Of a DNA stretch of 63,252 nt, positions 1 to 11,900 are shown piece by piece. The stretch lies in assembly GCA_905221605.1 (NCBI GenBank), contig CAJNDS010002615.1:229001-292252 (forward strand), in the 5' to 3' direction. Each line of letters begins with the position of its first letter. The stretch's first letter is position 1. The notes beneath the pieces are model-generated. The model did no database searches. It saw only the letters and a program-made list of their open reading frames with translations, and was not told the origin of the DNA. The DNA comes from Symbiodinium natans (taxonomy: Eukaryota; Sar; Dinophyceae; Suessiales; Symbiodiniaceae). The translations under genes were made by a program, and so were the position numbers.

Positions 1-125
1 GAGACGCCAATACCCCTTAATTAAGGAATTTTCCGTAAGATACACTAGGGTTCCTTATATGGTTTAAGGAATATTCCTTTACTAAGGGATATTGGAGTCA
101 CTGGGTACCCCGAAACCCACCCTTG
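1..125. repeat. AT-rich foldback element, partial
   Basis: The segment has imperfect inverted arms around TACCCCTTAATTAAGG and CTTTACTAAGGGATATTGG with a short loop. Related sequence with CCTTAGCTAAGGGG arms occurs near 3780-3970, 29630-29730 and 54640-54790. It encodes nothing I can see and is best read as one of several small non-autonomous foldback families in this genome. Confidence 0.4.
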
Positions 126-270
126 TACTTGGAGGTTCATGGTACTTACTAACCAGTTATGGCTGTACTTATATAACTGTACTTATAAACATATTAGGGC
201 ACTAAGGGGCTTATAAGTGGGTTATGAGTACACTTGCAATTGGCTGGTGAGTACCATGAACCTCCAAGTA
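126..270. repeat. Foldback element family A, copy 1
   Basis: It starts TACTTGGAGGTTCATGG and ends with the reverse complement CCATGAACCTCCAAGTA; inner arms contain ATAACTGTACTTATAA. The whole element is a near-perfect hairpin, like a MITE. Other copies or fragments lie at 14385, 38984, 41802, 46737, 47706, 48926, 49252, 49547, 53262, 59849 and 61490. Confidence 0.8.
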
Positions 271-544
271 GTCCCTATGTCTCGACCAGACCGGCCTCGG
301 CTTTCAATTGGCCCGCAATCCTGGAGCTCCTCCGGAGCGACGAGGCCTTTCAACTCCAGGTAAAGCCCTAAAGCCCTAAAGCCCTAAAATCCTAAAAGCC
401 TAAAACACCCTAAGGTTCGGGAGTTCTGGTTTAGGGTTGAGGGAGTTCGGGGTTTAAGAACTTCGGGTTTAGAGCCTTCGGAGGGCTTAAGGAAGTCTAA
501 GACATGGGAGGTGCTGGCATCTGTTTCGGGCTTAAACGCTAAAC

Positions 545-763
545 CCTAAACTCTATAAAGTTTATAACCCCTCCAAACCCTATAAACCCTATAAATCCTA
601 TAAACCCTATATGCCCTATAAACCCTATAAACCCTATGAACCCTATAAACCCTATAAACCCTATACACCCTATAAGCCCTAAACCCTAAACCCTAAACCC
701 TAAACCCTAAACCCTAAACCCTAAACCCTAAACCCTAAACCCTAAACCCTAAACCCTAAACCC
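545..763. repeat. CCCTAAA array with CCCTATAAA variant units
   Basis: Positions 545-680 are mostly CCCTATAAA-type 9-mers. From about 679 they change into perfect CCCTAAA heptamers, the plant-type telomere repeat. The array ends just before a GC-rich exon-like island. Confidence 0.9.
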
Positions 764-778
764 TGACTTGCCGCAAAG

Positions 779-877
779 GCCGCGGCGGTGCTGGGCGCCT
801 CCCCTGCGCTCCTTTCCGAAGTGCTCGCAGCGGCCGATGGCGCTGCAGGAGGCGAAGATGAGCCGACGAAGCCCTTA
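779..877 (+). CDS. Exon-like island, unidentified protein
   Basis: After the AG at 777-778 one frame reads AAAVLGASPALLSEVLAA and runs on to GGEDEPTK, an Ala-rich composition typical of coding DNA. It lies between a CCCTAAA array and TTTAGGG-like sequence, as the verified exons do. The 3' boundary is uncertain. It could be a 5' exon of the glycosidase gene that starts further right, but no phase link could be shown. Confidence 0.45.
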
Positions 878-882
878 AACTT

Positions 883-993
883 GGAATGTTCCCCCTTATG
901 CTGACAGTCCTTAGGGTTTGGGGTTTAGGGTCTAGGGTATTCTGGGAGGGGGTACTGCAATACCAATTCAGGACCGTAAGTATAAGGGAACAT
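883..993. repeat. Foldback element family B, copy 1
   Basis: The left arm TTGGAATGTTCCCCCTTAT and the right arm ATAAGGGAACATCCCAA are reverse complements, with inner arms ACAGTCCTTAG and AGGACCGTAAG. Further copies lie at 1785-1872, 51758-51852 and 54976-55067. Confidence 0.75.
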
Positions 994-1581
994 CCCAACA
1001 TTAAACCCTAAACCGCATCTCAATCCTAAACCGTATAAACCCCGAACCGACTAAAAACATATTACCTTCAAACCCGCAACCCCGAAACCCCCAGAAGTAG
1101 CCAATAAGCCCTCCATTTTTTTAAAGTTTTGGTTCTCTTATAAGCCCCTTTAAACCAACAAGGGCACCCTTTTTATCCCTGCGTTACTCTTGGGTCTAGG
1201 AAGGTTCTTTAGCACGTTGATGTTGGTAGTGTTGCAAGGTGTACGGTTTAAGGTTTAGGGTTTAGGGTAAGTTTGCAAGGTTGAGAGGTTTTGGGGTTAT
1301 AAAGGCATCATGACTGATGAATGGTAGGTTCCCTAAATCAACCCTAAACCCTCTGCTCCCCAAAATGAGGGTTCATTTTTGGGTAGCTGCTACATTGCGG
1401 GGCCCTTACATTACAGGGCCCTTACATGTCGGAACCCTTAAACCTAAACTTGTTGTTCAACCAAGCGGTCGAGGGGCGGCACAGGGCCACTAGACCCTAA
1501 GCCCTACAGCCCGCAACCCTGTAAGGGTTTAGGGTTTACAGAGTTTAGGGCTAGCTAAACCCTACTGTTTGCTCCACTCAG

Positions 1582-1640
1582 GGGCGCCCTGTGACGTGGC
1601 AGCAGCAGCCGAAGCCAAAACGCGCCTGGCCACTCTCCAG
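1582..1640 (+). CDS. Exon candidate, GC donor, unidentified
   Basis: It lies between an acceptor CACTCAG and a donor GCAAGT, a perfect GC-type 5' splice site. The frame (two bases, then 19 codons) reads APCDVAAAAEAKTRLATLQ. It may be an N-terminal exon of the glycosidase gene, but its phase (0) does not match the next recognised exon at 2846, so an exon would be missing between them. Confidence 0.5.
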
Positions 1641-1784
1641 GCAAGTTGTTGGGAGGGTCAAGGGTGGGGGATTTCTTTTGGGGGGGTGGGGGGTACCAGT
1701 AGTTTCGGATTCCTGACTGCTACGCCGTACCAAGGATGCGCTGCAGAAATGGCTTGACTCCTGATTTCAAGGATATTGGCTGGA

Positions 1785-1872
1785 AACATCCCCCTAAACT
1801 AACAGTCCTTTGCAGGGACTAGAGTAGGGTACTATAATCCCGATTAAGGACTGTTAGTATAAGGGAGCAACC
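1785..1872. repeat. Foldback element family B, copy 2
   Basis: It has the same arm design as at 883-993 (ACATCCCCCT...AACAGTCCTT paired with AAGGACTGTTAGTATAAGGG), with more mismatches in the arms. Confidence 0.65.
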
Positions 1873-2734
1873 CTAAATCAAAACTATTGTCGCAAGCTTG
1901 GATGCCCTGATACTGCGGGGAAGGCTGTGTGATCTGGTGATTCCAACAGACCCCTAAAGCCCAAGACCCCGAACCCCACAACCCCAAACCCTACTCCTCA
2001 ACCCCCCGCCATCTCTCAACTTCTCAGCCCGAAATGGGTTTAGGGTTTAGGGTTTCTAGGGTTTAGGGTTGAGGGATTAGGGAACCTCCACCCGCCTTCA
2101 CCTCTTTGCTCCAACACCCTTGCATTGCAGGCGGGTGGCACCTGGTTGGCCCCTCGCCAAAGGCCTCCATAACTCGCGTGCTTGTGCGCGTATTTGGTGG
2201 TGGTTTTGGGGGTCCCAGGGGGCTCTATTCTATTTTTGGGGTATAAGGGGGGTACCCCTATTTTGGGAAATGCCCATATGGTTTTGGTGAGTGTCAGTGT
2301 AAGTTCATCTCGAGGAATCGTGGTGTGTTTGAGGGTTTTGAGTGTTCTGCTGAGGTCTGCCAGCAATAAGATTCTTGCCTCACCTCCGATGCCTGCATTC
2401 TCTTGCGAACTCGGCTATGCTTCGTGCCCATGCCATGAGCAGCAACCCGGGTTTTCTTGCATCTCTTCGAGCAATGCCCGATATCAGACCTCCCCTCCTT
2501 CATGTAATGGATTCCCTCCCGTTCAGTTCTGTAAGTTATGGGTCCCTCCTTTTTTGGGCACCTTGAGTTGTGCAGGCTCCGCGTTATATGCGGGACCTCC
2601 GAAAAGGCCATCGTGTGGAGAACTGCCTACCCCCCCCAGCATTCCATTAGACTGTGTAGGGATGCTTCCTAGGATGACCTTAAACCCTGAACCCCTAAAC
2701 TCTGAACCCCTGAAATCCTAAAGTGATGGCATAC

Positions 2735-2825
2735 TATAGGGGTCGGAATAGTTTCTAGTGGTATCCCTCTTGTCAATAACCCCTGAAACCCGATTCCAAT
2801 TCTTAAAGCCCCTATGTTACGCTTT
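2735..2825. repeat. Foldback element family D, copy 1
   Basis: TAGGGGTCGGAATAGTTTCT at the left matches the reverse complement of GATTCCAATTCTTAAAGCCCC at the right. Two other copies are at 37880-37985 and 60810-60920; the last of these forms an intron. This copy lies directly in front of the first recognised glycosidase exon. Confidence 0.65.
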
Positions 2826-2845
2826 GGGGGGCCCTGCGATGCCAG

Positions 2846-2903
2846 ACGCGGACTGGTGCCCCCGCCTCTTGGTGCCGTGCAGCCGGGCGGCTGGCTGAAC
2901 GAG
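2846..2903 (+). CDS. Glycosidase exon 1: family N-terminal signature
   Basis: One base plus 19 codons after acceptor GCCAG give RGLVPPPLGAVQPGGWLNE, which matches the family start LPLGxVxPxGWL. The donor is GCTGGT (phase 0); a GTGAGA site four bases later is an alternative. The next exon continues in phase 0. Confidence 0.8.
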
Positions 2904-5900
2904 GCTGGTGAGAAGTGTGGTGGGTTTAGGGTTTAGGGGTTAGGGGTTTAGGGTTTAGGGTTTAGGGGTTAGGGGAGAAGTGCCGTGAGTTCTGGTGACT
3001 TCTGGCGCTCGGAGACTACTTCTGGGTTCCAGACCATGGGTGGCTGAGGGTCTCGAAACCCTAAAACCCGATACCCACACCGCTCTGAGCTTCTCTGGCG
3101 CCAGACTCTGCAGCGCAGCGCCGAGGGCCTGGCGGGCCGGCTCTTCGAGTGCGCCTTCCAAGGGGGGGGTTTGGGGGAAGGTCCTTCTGCTGCTTTTTTG
3201 GGGGGGGGGGGGGCGCCTGAGACACTGCGGAAGTTCGGTCCAGAACTCTGTCAGCCCTAAACACTAAAGCCAGGTTCTATCCGCCGGTGGTGGACTCCAA
3301 CTTTGTGGGGGGAAGGCACCCGCAGTGCACTGATGGAGGGATGGGCACTGCAGCGTTAACCAGGCCACACCAAGCACCCCGAGACTCCAAAACCCCCTTG
3401 ATGTCCATGAGATCCCCAAAGCCGTTGGCTACAGTGTTTAGGGCTTAACGTTCACAGTTGGGATGCCAGACTCAGACGTGACGCAACCGTCCCGCAGAAA
3501 ATGTGGCAGTAGTCCGTAACCGGACACATGGCAGGTCTTCGTATTCCAGCCTACATGAGGACTGGACTTTGCAGTGCGGTGCAGGCGCATTGGATGCGGG
3601 ATGCAGCACCACACACCCCTAAACCCTAACCCCTAATCCCCAATCCCACGAGAGGACTTCCCCTATGCTCTGAATGGCTTGGTGGCTTTGGCTGCAGCCG
3701 CCGGGCAGCAGCGGGTGACAGCGCTTTGCGACGAGGCGTCTGGAGGGGCGACCTAGCCCTCCCCCCTGAAGAGCCCGATACTCCCTTGATTAGGGAGTCT
3801 AGATTAAATCCTAGTAAGGATCCCTATATGGGGTTTGCGAAAACGAGGGACCCTAATATAGTCCTCCAGTAGGATCCCCTTGCTATAGGGACCCCCCTAA
3901 TTTCGGAAGCTTTCATATGATTTAAATTCTCTATATTATATGATTTAAGGTATATTCCTTCAACACGGGATGTGGGGCTCTCTGGGCCTGGCACAGCCCA
4001 GTGTCCCATGGGCTTTGGGATTAGAGATTTAGGTTTAAGGGTTCAGGGCTTGCTTCGGCAGGCGATCGAGCGACTTCTTGCAGCATCGTCCGGAGGTTCC
4101 GTGCTGAACCGAGTCAGTAGCTGCTAAAGTTGGGTGCCGCCCCGCCCATGTGCTGTCGTTACAAAATCCTGAACCCTTAGTTGCTCAAACCCTGAACCTT
4201 AACCCCTAAGCCCTAAGCCCTAAGCGCTAAACCGGATAGCAATGGTTTCTTGACCAGACCCAGCCTGGGCAGGCTGGCTGGGTCCGGATGACTGGCCCTC
4301 TCTGGTGGAGGAACCCGAGGAGGAGGGGCCTTCGGCCAATAGTCGGGTTTCGGGTTGAGGCTTCGGATCTTCTTGGGCAACCTCCGCTGGGTTGATGTTA
4401 AGGCCCTTAAATCTAAATTCCTGATATGGGTCAATACAAGGAGTGTAGTTTCCATGGTAGGTACCTTATATATTTGAGTTGCTTGGCAGCAACCCAGCTC
4501 ACCCTACACAGCCTTTAAAGTGTTCTGCTCACCAACGCCCAGTTACCGTTCTTGTAGTGCACAAAACCCACCAAAAAGTCTACACACAATATTCCAAAAG
4601 CACCAAAACCCAAAAGCCCTGAGCCCCAAACCCCAAAAGCCGAAAAAGCCCTAAGCCCCAAAACCCAAACCCTAAACATAAACCCTGAACCCTAAACCCT
4701 AAAACCCTAAACCCTAAACCCTAAACCCTAAACCCTAAACCCTAAACCCTAAACCCTAAACCCTAAACCCTAAACCCTAAACCTCTCCTACCATATAATT
4801 ATAAACCTTAATGGTATTCGTGGGCAAGGCCCAAATATTCGTGGGCAAGGCCCAAAGATTCGTGGGCAAGGCCCAAATATTCGTGGGCAAGGCCCAAAAA
4901 TTTTGGGCCTTGCCCACGAATTTTTGGGCCTTGCCCACGAATTTTTGGGCCTTGCCCACGAATTTCTGGGGTTGCTGGTTCGTGGGCAAGGCCCAAAAAT
5001 TCGCGGGCAAGGCCCAAATATTCGTGGGCAAGGCCCAAATATTCGTGGGCAAGGCCCAAATATTCGTGGGCAAGGCCCAAATATTCGTGGGCAAGGCCCA
5101 AGTATTCGTGGGCAAGGCCCAAATATTCGTGGGCAAGGCCCAAGTATTCGTGGGCAAGGCCCAAAAATTCGTGGGCAAGGCCCAAGGCCCACAATGCCCT
5201 TGAGACCCTAAACCGTTGAGCCCCTAAACCCTTGAGACCCTAAACACTTGAGACCCTAATTAGGGTTTCAAGGCCTCAAGGCCTGGCGTTTAGGGTTTCA
5301 GGGCCTCAAGGGTGGCCCCAAGGCATGGCGTTTAGGGTTTCAAGGCCTCAGGGCCTGTGTTTAGGGTTTCAGGGCCTCAGGGCCTGTGTTTAGGGTTTCA
5401 GGGCCCAGCGTTTAGGGTTTCAAGGCCTCAGGGCCTGTGTTTAGGGTTTCAGGGCCTCAGGGCCTGTGTTTAGGGTTTCAGGGCCCAGCGTTGAGGGTTT
5501 CAAGGCCTCAAAGCCTGTGTTTAGGGTTTCAGGGCCTCAGGGCCTGTGTTTAGGGTTTCAGGGCCCAGCGTTTAGGGTTTCAAGGCCTCAGGGCCTGTGT
5601 TTAGGGTTTCAGGGCCTCAGGGCCTGTGGTTAGGGTTTCAGGGCCCAGCGTTTAGGGTTTCAAGGCCTCAGGGCCTGTGTTTAGGGTTTCAGGGCCTCAG
5701 GGCTTGTGTTTAGGGTTTCAGGGCCCAGCGTTGAGGGTTTCAAGGCCTCAGGGCCTGTGTTTAGGGTTTCAGGGCCTCAGGGCCTGTGTTTAGGGTTTCA
5801 GGGCCCAGCGTTTAGGGTTTCAAGGCCTCAAAGCCTGTGTTTAGGGTTTCAAGGCCTCAGGGCCTGTGTTTAGGGTTTCACGGCCCAGCGTTTAGGGTTT

Positions 5901-8900
5901 CAAGGCCTCAGGGCCTGTGTTTAGGGTTCCAGGGTCTCAGGGCCTGTGTTTAGGGTTTCAGGGCCCACTATTTAGGGTTTCAAGGCCTCAGGGCCTGTGT
6001 TTAGGGTTTCAGGGCCTCAGGGCCTGTGTTTAGGGTTTCAAGGGCCTCAGGGCCTGTGTTTAGGGTTGCAGGGCCCAGCGTTTCAAGGCCTCAGGGCCTG
6101 TGTTTAGGGTTCCAGGGCCTCAGGGCCTGTGTTTAGGGTTTCAGGGCCCAGCGTTTAGGGTTTCAAGGCCTCAAAGCCTGTTTTAGGGTTTCAGGGCCTC
6201 AGGGCCTGTGTTTAGGGTTTCAGGGCCCAGCGTTTAGGGTTTCAAGGCCTCAGGGCCTGTGTTTAGAGTTTCAGGGCCTCAGGGCCTGTGTTTAGGGTTT
6301 CAGGGCCCAGCGTTTAGGGTTTCAAGGCCTCAGGGCCTGTGTTTAGGGTTAGGGTTTCAGGGCCCAGCGTTTAGGGTTTCAAGGCCTCAAAGCCTGTGTT
6401 TAGGGTTTCAGGGCCTCAGGGCGTGTGTTTAGAGTTTCAGGGCCCAGCGTTTAGGGTTTCAAGGCCTCAGGGCCCTCAGGGCCTGTGTTTAGGTTTCAGG
6501 GCCCAGCGTTTAGGGTTTCAAGGCCTCAAAGCCTGTGTTTAGGGTTTCAAGGCCTCAACGCCGTGTTTTTTCAAGTTTTGCAGGGTTTTTCAAGGTTTTT
6601 CAATGTTTTTTAGGTTTTTCTGAGGAAGGGCTGCCCCCGCGACCTTTTCACAGCCTAATTTCGGTCAAGGGGGGGTCGTATTTTTGGATTTTAAAGGCAA
6701 AATAGTCTTTGGAGACCCTCCTTGCCTCAAACTCCGACCCCCCCTTGAGAGGGAAAGTTTGCTTCAAAAGACACCCCAAAAAGGACCTCAGGCTTGGCCT
6801 AGACCCGCAATGAAAATGCAAATTGTTTTTAGTACTGAAATCGAGGGTTCTGGGTGGCCTCTCGTTTTCTGGGTTTTTGTGTTTTTCAAGTTTGTCAAGA
6901 CTTTTCCACGACCTTTTTCACAATGATTTTGGTCAGGGGGGGGGGTCATTTTTTCGATTTTATTTTTTCATTTTCTAAAAATTTTTTCAAGGTTTGAGCC
7001 TCAGTTTAGGATTTCAAGACCTCAAAGCCTCGCGTGGTTTAGTATCTCCACCTCCTCGTTTGTTAAGTGGAAGTCATTCATTTTGTTATTGAACCATCCT
7101 AATAAAAAGAAGAAACTTTTTATTTCTTAATGTTATGGGAACTTCGGGTGGGTGGGTATTTTGCGATGTTCTAAACACAGAGCCTAAACGAGAAACTGCT
7201 CGACCAGGAGCTCTTGAACCCTAAACCCTAAACCCTAAACCCTGAACCCTAAACCCTAAACCCTAAACCCTAAACCCTAAACCCTAAACCCTAAACCCTA
7301 AACCCTAAACCCTAAACCCTAAACCCTAAACCCTAAACCCTAAACCTTAAACCCTAAACCCTAAACCCTAAACTAAACCGTAAACCCCGCTTCCTGGCGC
7401 AAGGCGATGGCCGAGCGCTTCGGCCAACTGTCAGGTTCCCTTTGGGCCAGGTGCCCCCTTAAGCAAGGGCGGTTTAGGGTTCAGGGTTTGGGTTTAGGGT
7501 TTAGGGTTTAAGGTTGAGGGTTTAGGGTTTAGGGTTTGGCGTTCAGGGTTTAGGGTTTAGGGTTGCCCAAGCTCCTGAAGCAGGGTGTAGGTTTAGAGTT
7601 TTGGGTTCAGGCTTGGCTTCAGTGGCTTCAGGAGGGTTTGGTGAGGGTTGGCGTTTATTTAAGGCTTGCGGAGCCTTCCACGGCTGTGGTTTGGAGCCCC
7701 AGGCGTCCCAATGAAGGAATCACCCACACGCAGGGGCTTGGGGTTTGGGGGGCCAACGCTGCGGCTCAGGGTGTGGTCCTCAAGCCCTAAATTTAAGAGC
7801 CTCCGGCTCAAGCCGCCGACCCCGCTGGAGCATAGTTGAGACCCGCTCGCATGGAAGATCATCCCAACCTGCTCGGCAGAGTTCTGTGAATCGTTTGGGG
7901 GGGGGGTAGGGGGTAGCACCAGGACAAGCTCAAGCCAAAAAGACAGTTCCGGGTGGGGGGGGTGGGGGGGGGCGGGGGGCGGGGGGGTGGGGGGGGGTGG
8001 GGGGGGGTGTGGGGGGGGTGGGGGGGGGTGGGGGGGGGGGGGGGGGGGGGGTGGGGTGGGGGGGGGGTGGGGGGGGGGTGGGGGGGGGGTGGGGGGGGTG
8101 GGGGTGTTGGGGTGGGGGGGTGCGAAAACGCTGATTTTGCTGAGGGCGCCCCTACCCCCCGTGCTGAACCCCTGTTTACGCTGTGCGGGTGGCGCGTCCT
8201 CCACGAAAAAATTGTGCACCGACCCCCACCCCCCCCCCGCGTTTTGGGGGGTAGGAGGGAAAGAGGGAGGTTTTCACCTCCTTTTCCCATCCAACACGCC
8301 GCCAGGGTCGGCGGACCCTAAGCCCTAAGCCCTAAGCCCTAAACCCTAAACCCTAAACCCTTAACCCTAAACCCTAAACCCTGAATAATAAAAACCCTAA
8401 ACCGCCTTGTGAAGGGGTAATGGGCTCTCTGGGGAGTTTTGTGCTCTTAATTTGCTGGGTCTTGGGCCTTCACGCTCATGATGAACAATGACACATTTTA
8501 TTGGGGGCCAGGAAGCGCAGGAACCCTAAGCCCTATATGTCCTTAAAGCGTGCCCCAGGCCCTAAACCCTCAAGCCTAAACCCTAGTCCCTACACCCTAA
8601 TTCCTACACCCTTAACCCTCAAAACCCTGAACCCTCTAGATCCTTAAGTTGGTGAAGCGAGAGTGCTGCAAGAGGTTCCCTGCGCTCCAAGCGTTGGACG
8701 CTCGGCTCTGACTGCGCGCGGGGGGGCACGCTTCCTTAGGGTTTGGGGTTCAAGGTTTAGGGTTTAGGGTTTGGGGTTTTGGGTTCAGGGTTTAGGGCTT
8801 AGGGTTTTTGGGGTTGAGGGATCTAGGGTCCAAGGGCCTCAGGAAACCCTACACGCGAAACCCTCAACGCGAAACTGCACGGCAAGGGTCCAGAAAGTCC

Positions 8901-11900
8901 GAGGCCGACACGCCCTACTGTAGACGCCCTAAACGCCCTGAACGCCCCAAACTCTAAGGAAAGTAGGACACACCCCAAAATACATAGCAACTCGCACGAA
9001 GTCATATGACAGACTTGCTTTGCTGTAACAGCAATGACAAGGCTGCTATATGGTGAGCAAGTCAAGTAGACTTCGGCTGTTTCTTGGACCCTTCGTCGCC
9101 CTAAACCCTAAACCCTAAACCCTTGGGAGGTGAGCAGGGTTTAGGGTTTAGGGTTTAGGGTTTAGGGTTTAGGGTTTAGGGTTTAGGGTTCTCAGGGTTC
9201 TCAGGGTTTTCAGGCTTCCGGATTTCGCTTCGCGAGTCTTGACACAAGGCAAATCACACCAAGCTCTGGCTTCTGTGGTCGCTGCCTAAAGGCCCAAAAT
9301 ATGTGGGTGCATATAGGGGTTTCTGATAATAGGGAACCCCTAAAAAAGCCCCAAATAGAAAATAGAAACCCCAATAGGGTACCCCCCCCCCCCCCTCCTA
9401 TTTTTGGAAAATATTCGAGTGAGTACCCATATCCCACAGATCCCCAAACCCTAAACCCTAAACCCCAAAGTAGGGAAGCCTCCCATGTCAGGTCCAATAT
9501 GGGGAGTGGCGGGCCAAAGTGCCCGGCGACCGCGGATGTCGCGCTTTTCTGGCCGCTGAGGCCCCTTGATCTCATGAGATACCTTGTGGGTTTAGGCTTT
9601 AAAGGGGTGTAGGGGTTAGGGAGTTTCGGGATTTTGGGTCTAGAGTTTTTGGGGTCGATGGTTTAGGGGTTTGGGGTTTAGTTATTTAGGGTTCAGGGGT
9701 TTAGGGGGGGTTTTGGCATTAGGGGTTTTGGGTTCTTTCCCCCCCCTTTGAAGAATCCAAGACCTAAAGCAGTAGGGAATGTTTGAGGCCACCCCTTTGC
9801 TGGAAGGTTATGGGGACTGAAGTCCAGTCTGAGAGCCCCAGCAAACACAACCTTGCGGACCTTGCGTCTCGATTCCCCGATCGGACTACATGCGGAACCA
9901 GAAGGGATAACCCCTACAACCCTCAACCCAGACCCTTAAACTCTACGCCCCGGACCTTAAAACCCTAAACCCTAAACCCTCAGCCCCTACAACCCTGAAC
10001 CCTTGGGGGACTCAGGGTTTGGGATTGCTGTGACATCACTTTGCTGTTCGCAAAGGCTTTCGTCTTGGAGCTGGGTCGCAGGCTGGACGAAGGCCCGGCC
10101 CAGGGCAAAGGTCTCCCAGGGAGACCTTAGACCCCATTTACCGGTATTCAGGATGAAGGGTTTGGGGTTTAGGGTTTTGGGTTTACGGTTTAGGGCCGAA
10201 TTTGCCACAGTTCCGAAGATTCCTCAGTTAAGGAACAGACCTTGCGTTATAGTTCAAGGTCTGTTCCCGGATCTTCCTAGATAGCCCGCGTTGAATGTCT
10301 GACTCAGGAAGTACTCCCGAAACCCGGAACCCTGAACCCTAAAGGGGCCCCAGGGCCCCAAACCCCAAACCCTCACCCCAAACCCTAACCCCAAACCCTA
10401 AACCCTAAACCCCAAACCCTAGACCCTAAACCCTAAACCCTAATCCCTAAACCCTAAACCCTAAACCCCAAACCCCAAACCCTAAACCCCAAGCCCTACG
10501 CCCCAAGCCCGCAGGGCGCTTGCGCCTCGTGGCGTGGAGCTCGGCGCGCTGGCCGGAGCTGCTTTGGGCCCTCCAGGCCCTGCGCCGGGCCAAGGGCCCA
10601 CGCATCCGGGGCCGCGTTTAGGGGGGGGTTTAGGGTTTAGGGTTTGGGGTTTGGGGTTTGGGTTTTGGGGTTTAGGGGTTTAGGGTTCAGGGGGGTCGTG
10701 GTTTACATGTTAAATCTTAACTAGATTTGAGGTTTAGGCTTTAGGGGTGCATTTGGGGGGGCGCGGTTTTGGGGGGGGTTTTTTGGTAGACAAGATACCC
10801 GATAGGGATGTTCGAGGGTTTAGGGTTCCAGGGACTTTGGCCCTCAGGGGGAGTTCGGGCAAACCCAACAACCCTAAAAGCCTAAACCCCAGGCCTTACA
10901 CCCAACACCCGCAACCCTAAACCTTAAACCCTAAGCCCCCAACCCTAAACCCTAGACCCGAAACCCTAAACCCTAAGCCCTAAACTCAAGGCCTAGGCCG
11001 CCCCCCACAATCGGGCCAAAGCTGCTCTTCGCACCTCACGAAGCTTTCGAGCTTGTTCCGAAGCCGAACCTTCACAGCATCTACGCCCTATCACAGCAAA
11101 CCCTAAACCCTAAACCCTAAACCCTAAACCCTAAACCCTAAACCCTAAACCCTAAACCCTAAACCCTAAACCCTAAACCCTAAACCCTCACCCCCCCCCC
11201 CCCTCCTCCTCCAAGTTGAGGCGCCCTTTGCGGCGCGCCGGCCCCGGACGGCCTGGCGCTGAGGCGCCTCGCCTGGCTGGCGCGGCTGTGGCCCGGCGTG
11301 CTGTAGGTGCGGTCGGCTTTGGAGGTGTGGGTAAGGGTTTTAGGGGTGTAGGGTTCATTCAGGGTTCTAGGGCTTTAGGGTTTTAGGGTTTTAGGGCTTT
11401 AGGGCTTTAGGGTTTAGGGTTCCAGGGTTTTAGGGTTTTAGGGTTATAGAAATTGCTTTTGACGTATTATAGGGGGGGTTATCGGCTTCTCTGGTAGGAC
11501 CCTGTGGCACCGTACCTAGCCTTGAAGACCATCCCATTGAATCCCATGTCGCTGCTAAGCCCCAAACCCTAAAGCCTACCCCTGACCAACCCTCAGCACA
11601 AAGACACACTATGCCACTGCACGTAGCCCGTCATCTCTCAAACCCTAAAGCCCTTGAGATCCCTGAAGAACCCTTTCAAAAAAACACCTTGAACAAACCC
11701 AAACCTTCCAAAAACCCCTAAGGCCCCCCCACCCCGCCCCAAACCCTAAACCCAAAACCACAAACCCGAAATCCGAAACCCTAAGCCCTAAGCCCTAAAC
11801 CCTAAACCCAAGGCAAGGCTACGACTGGCACCGCTGGTTTAGCAACGAGACCTTTCCCAAGCAGGCCTTGAGCTGGACCCTCAGCGGCTGCTGCGTTTTT

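Noticed and set aside
679-763. A true chromosome end (telomere)
   Set aside because: Heptamer arrays occur dozens of times in both orientations through the whole window and alternate with exons, so they are interstitial.
4811-5190. CRISPR-like array of 21 bp repeats
   Set aside because: There are no unique spacers, units are contiguous and partly inverted, there are no cas genes, and the context is eukaryotic.
7659-8290. Long proline-rich open frames on the minus strand
   Set aside because: They arise from the G-rich tract at 7953-8122; there is no codon-like pattern and no splice context.
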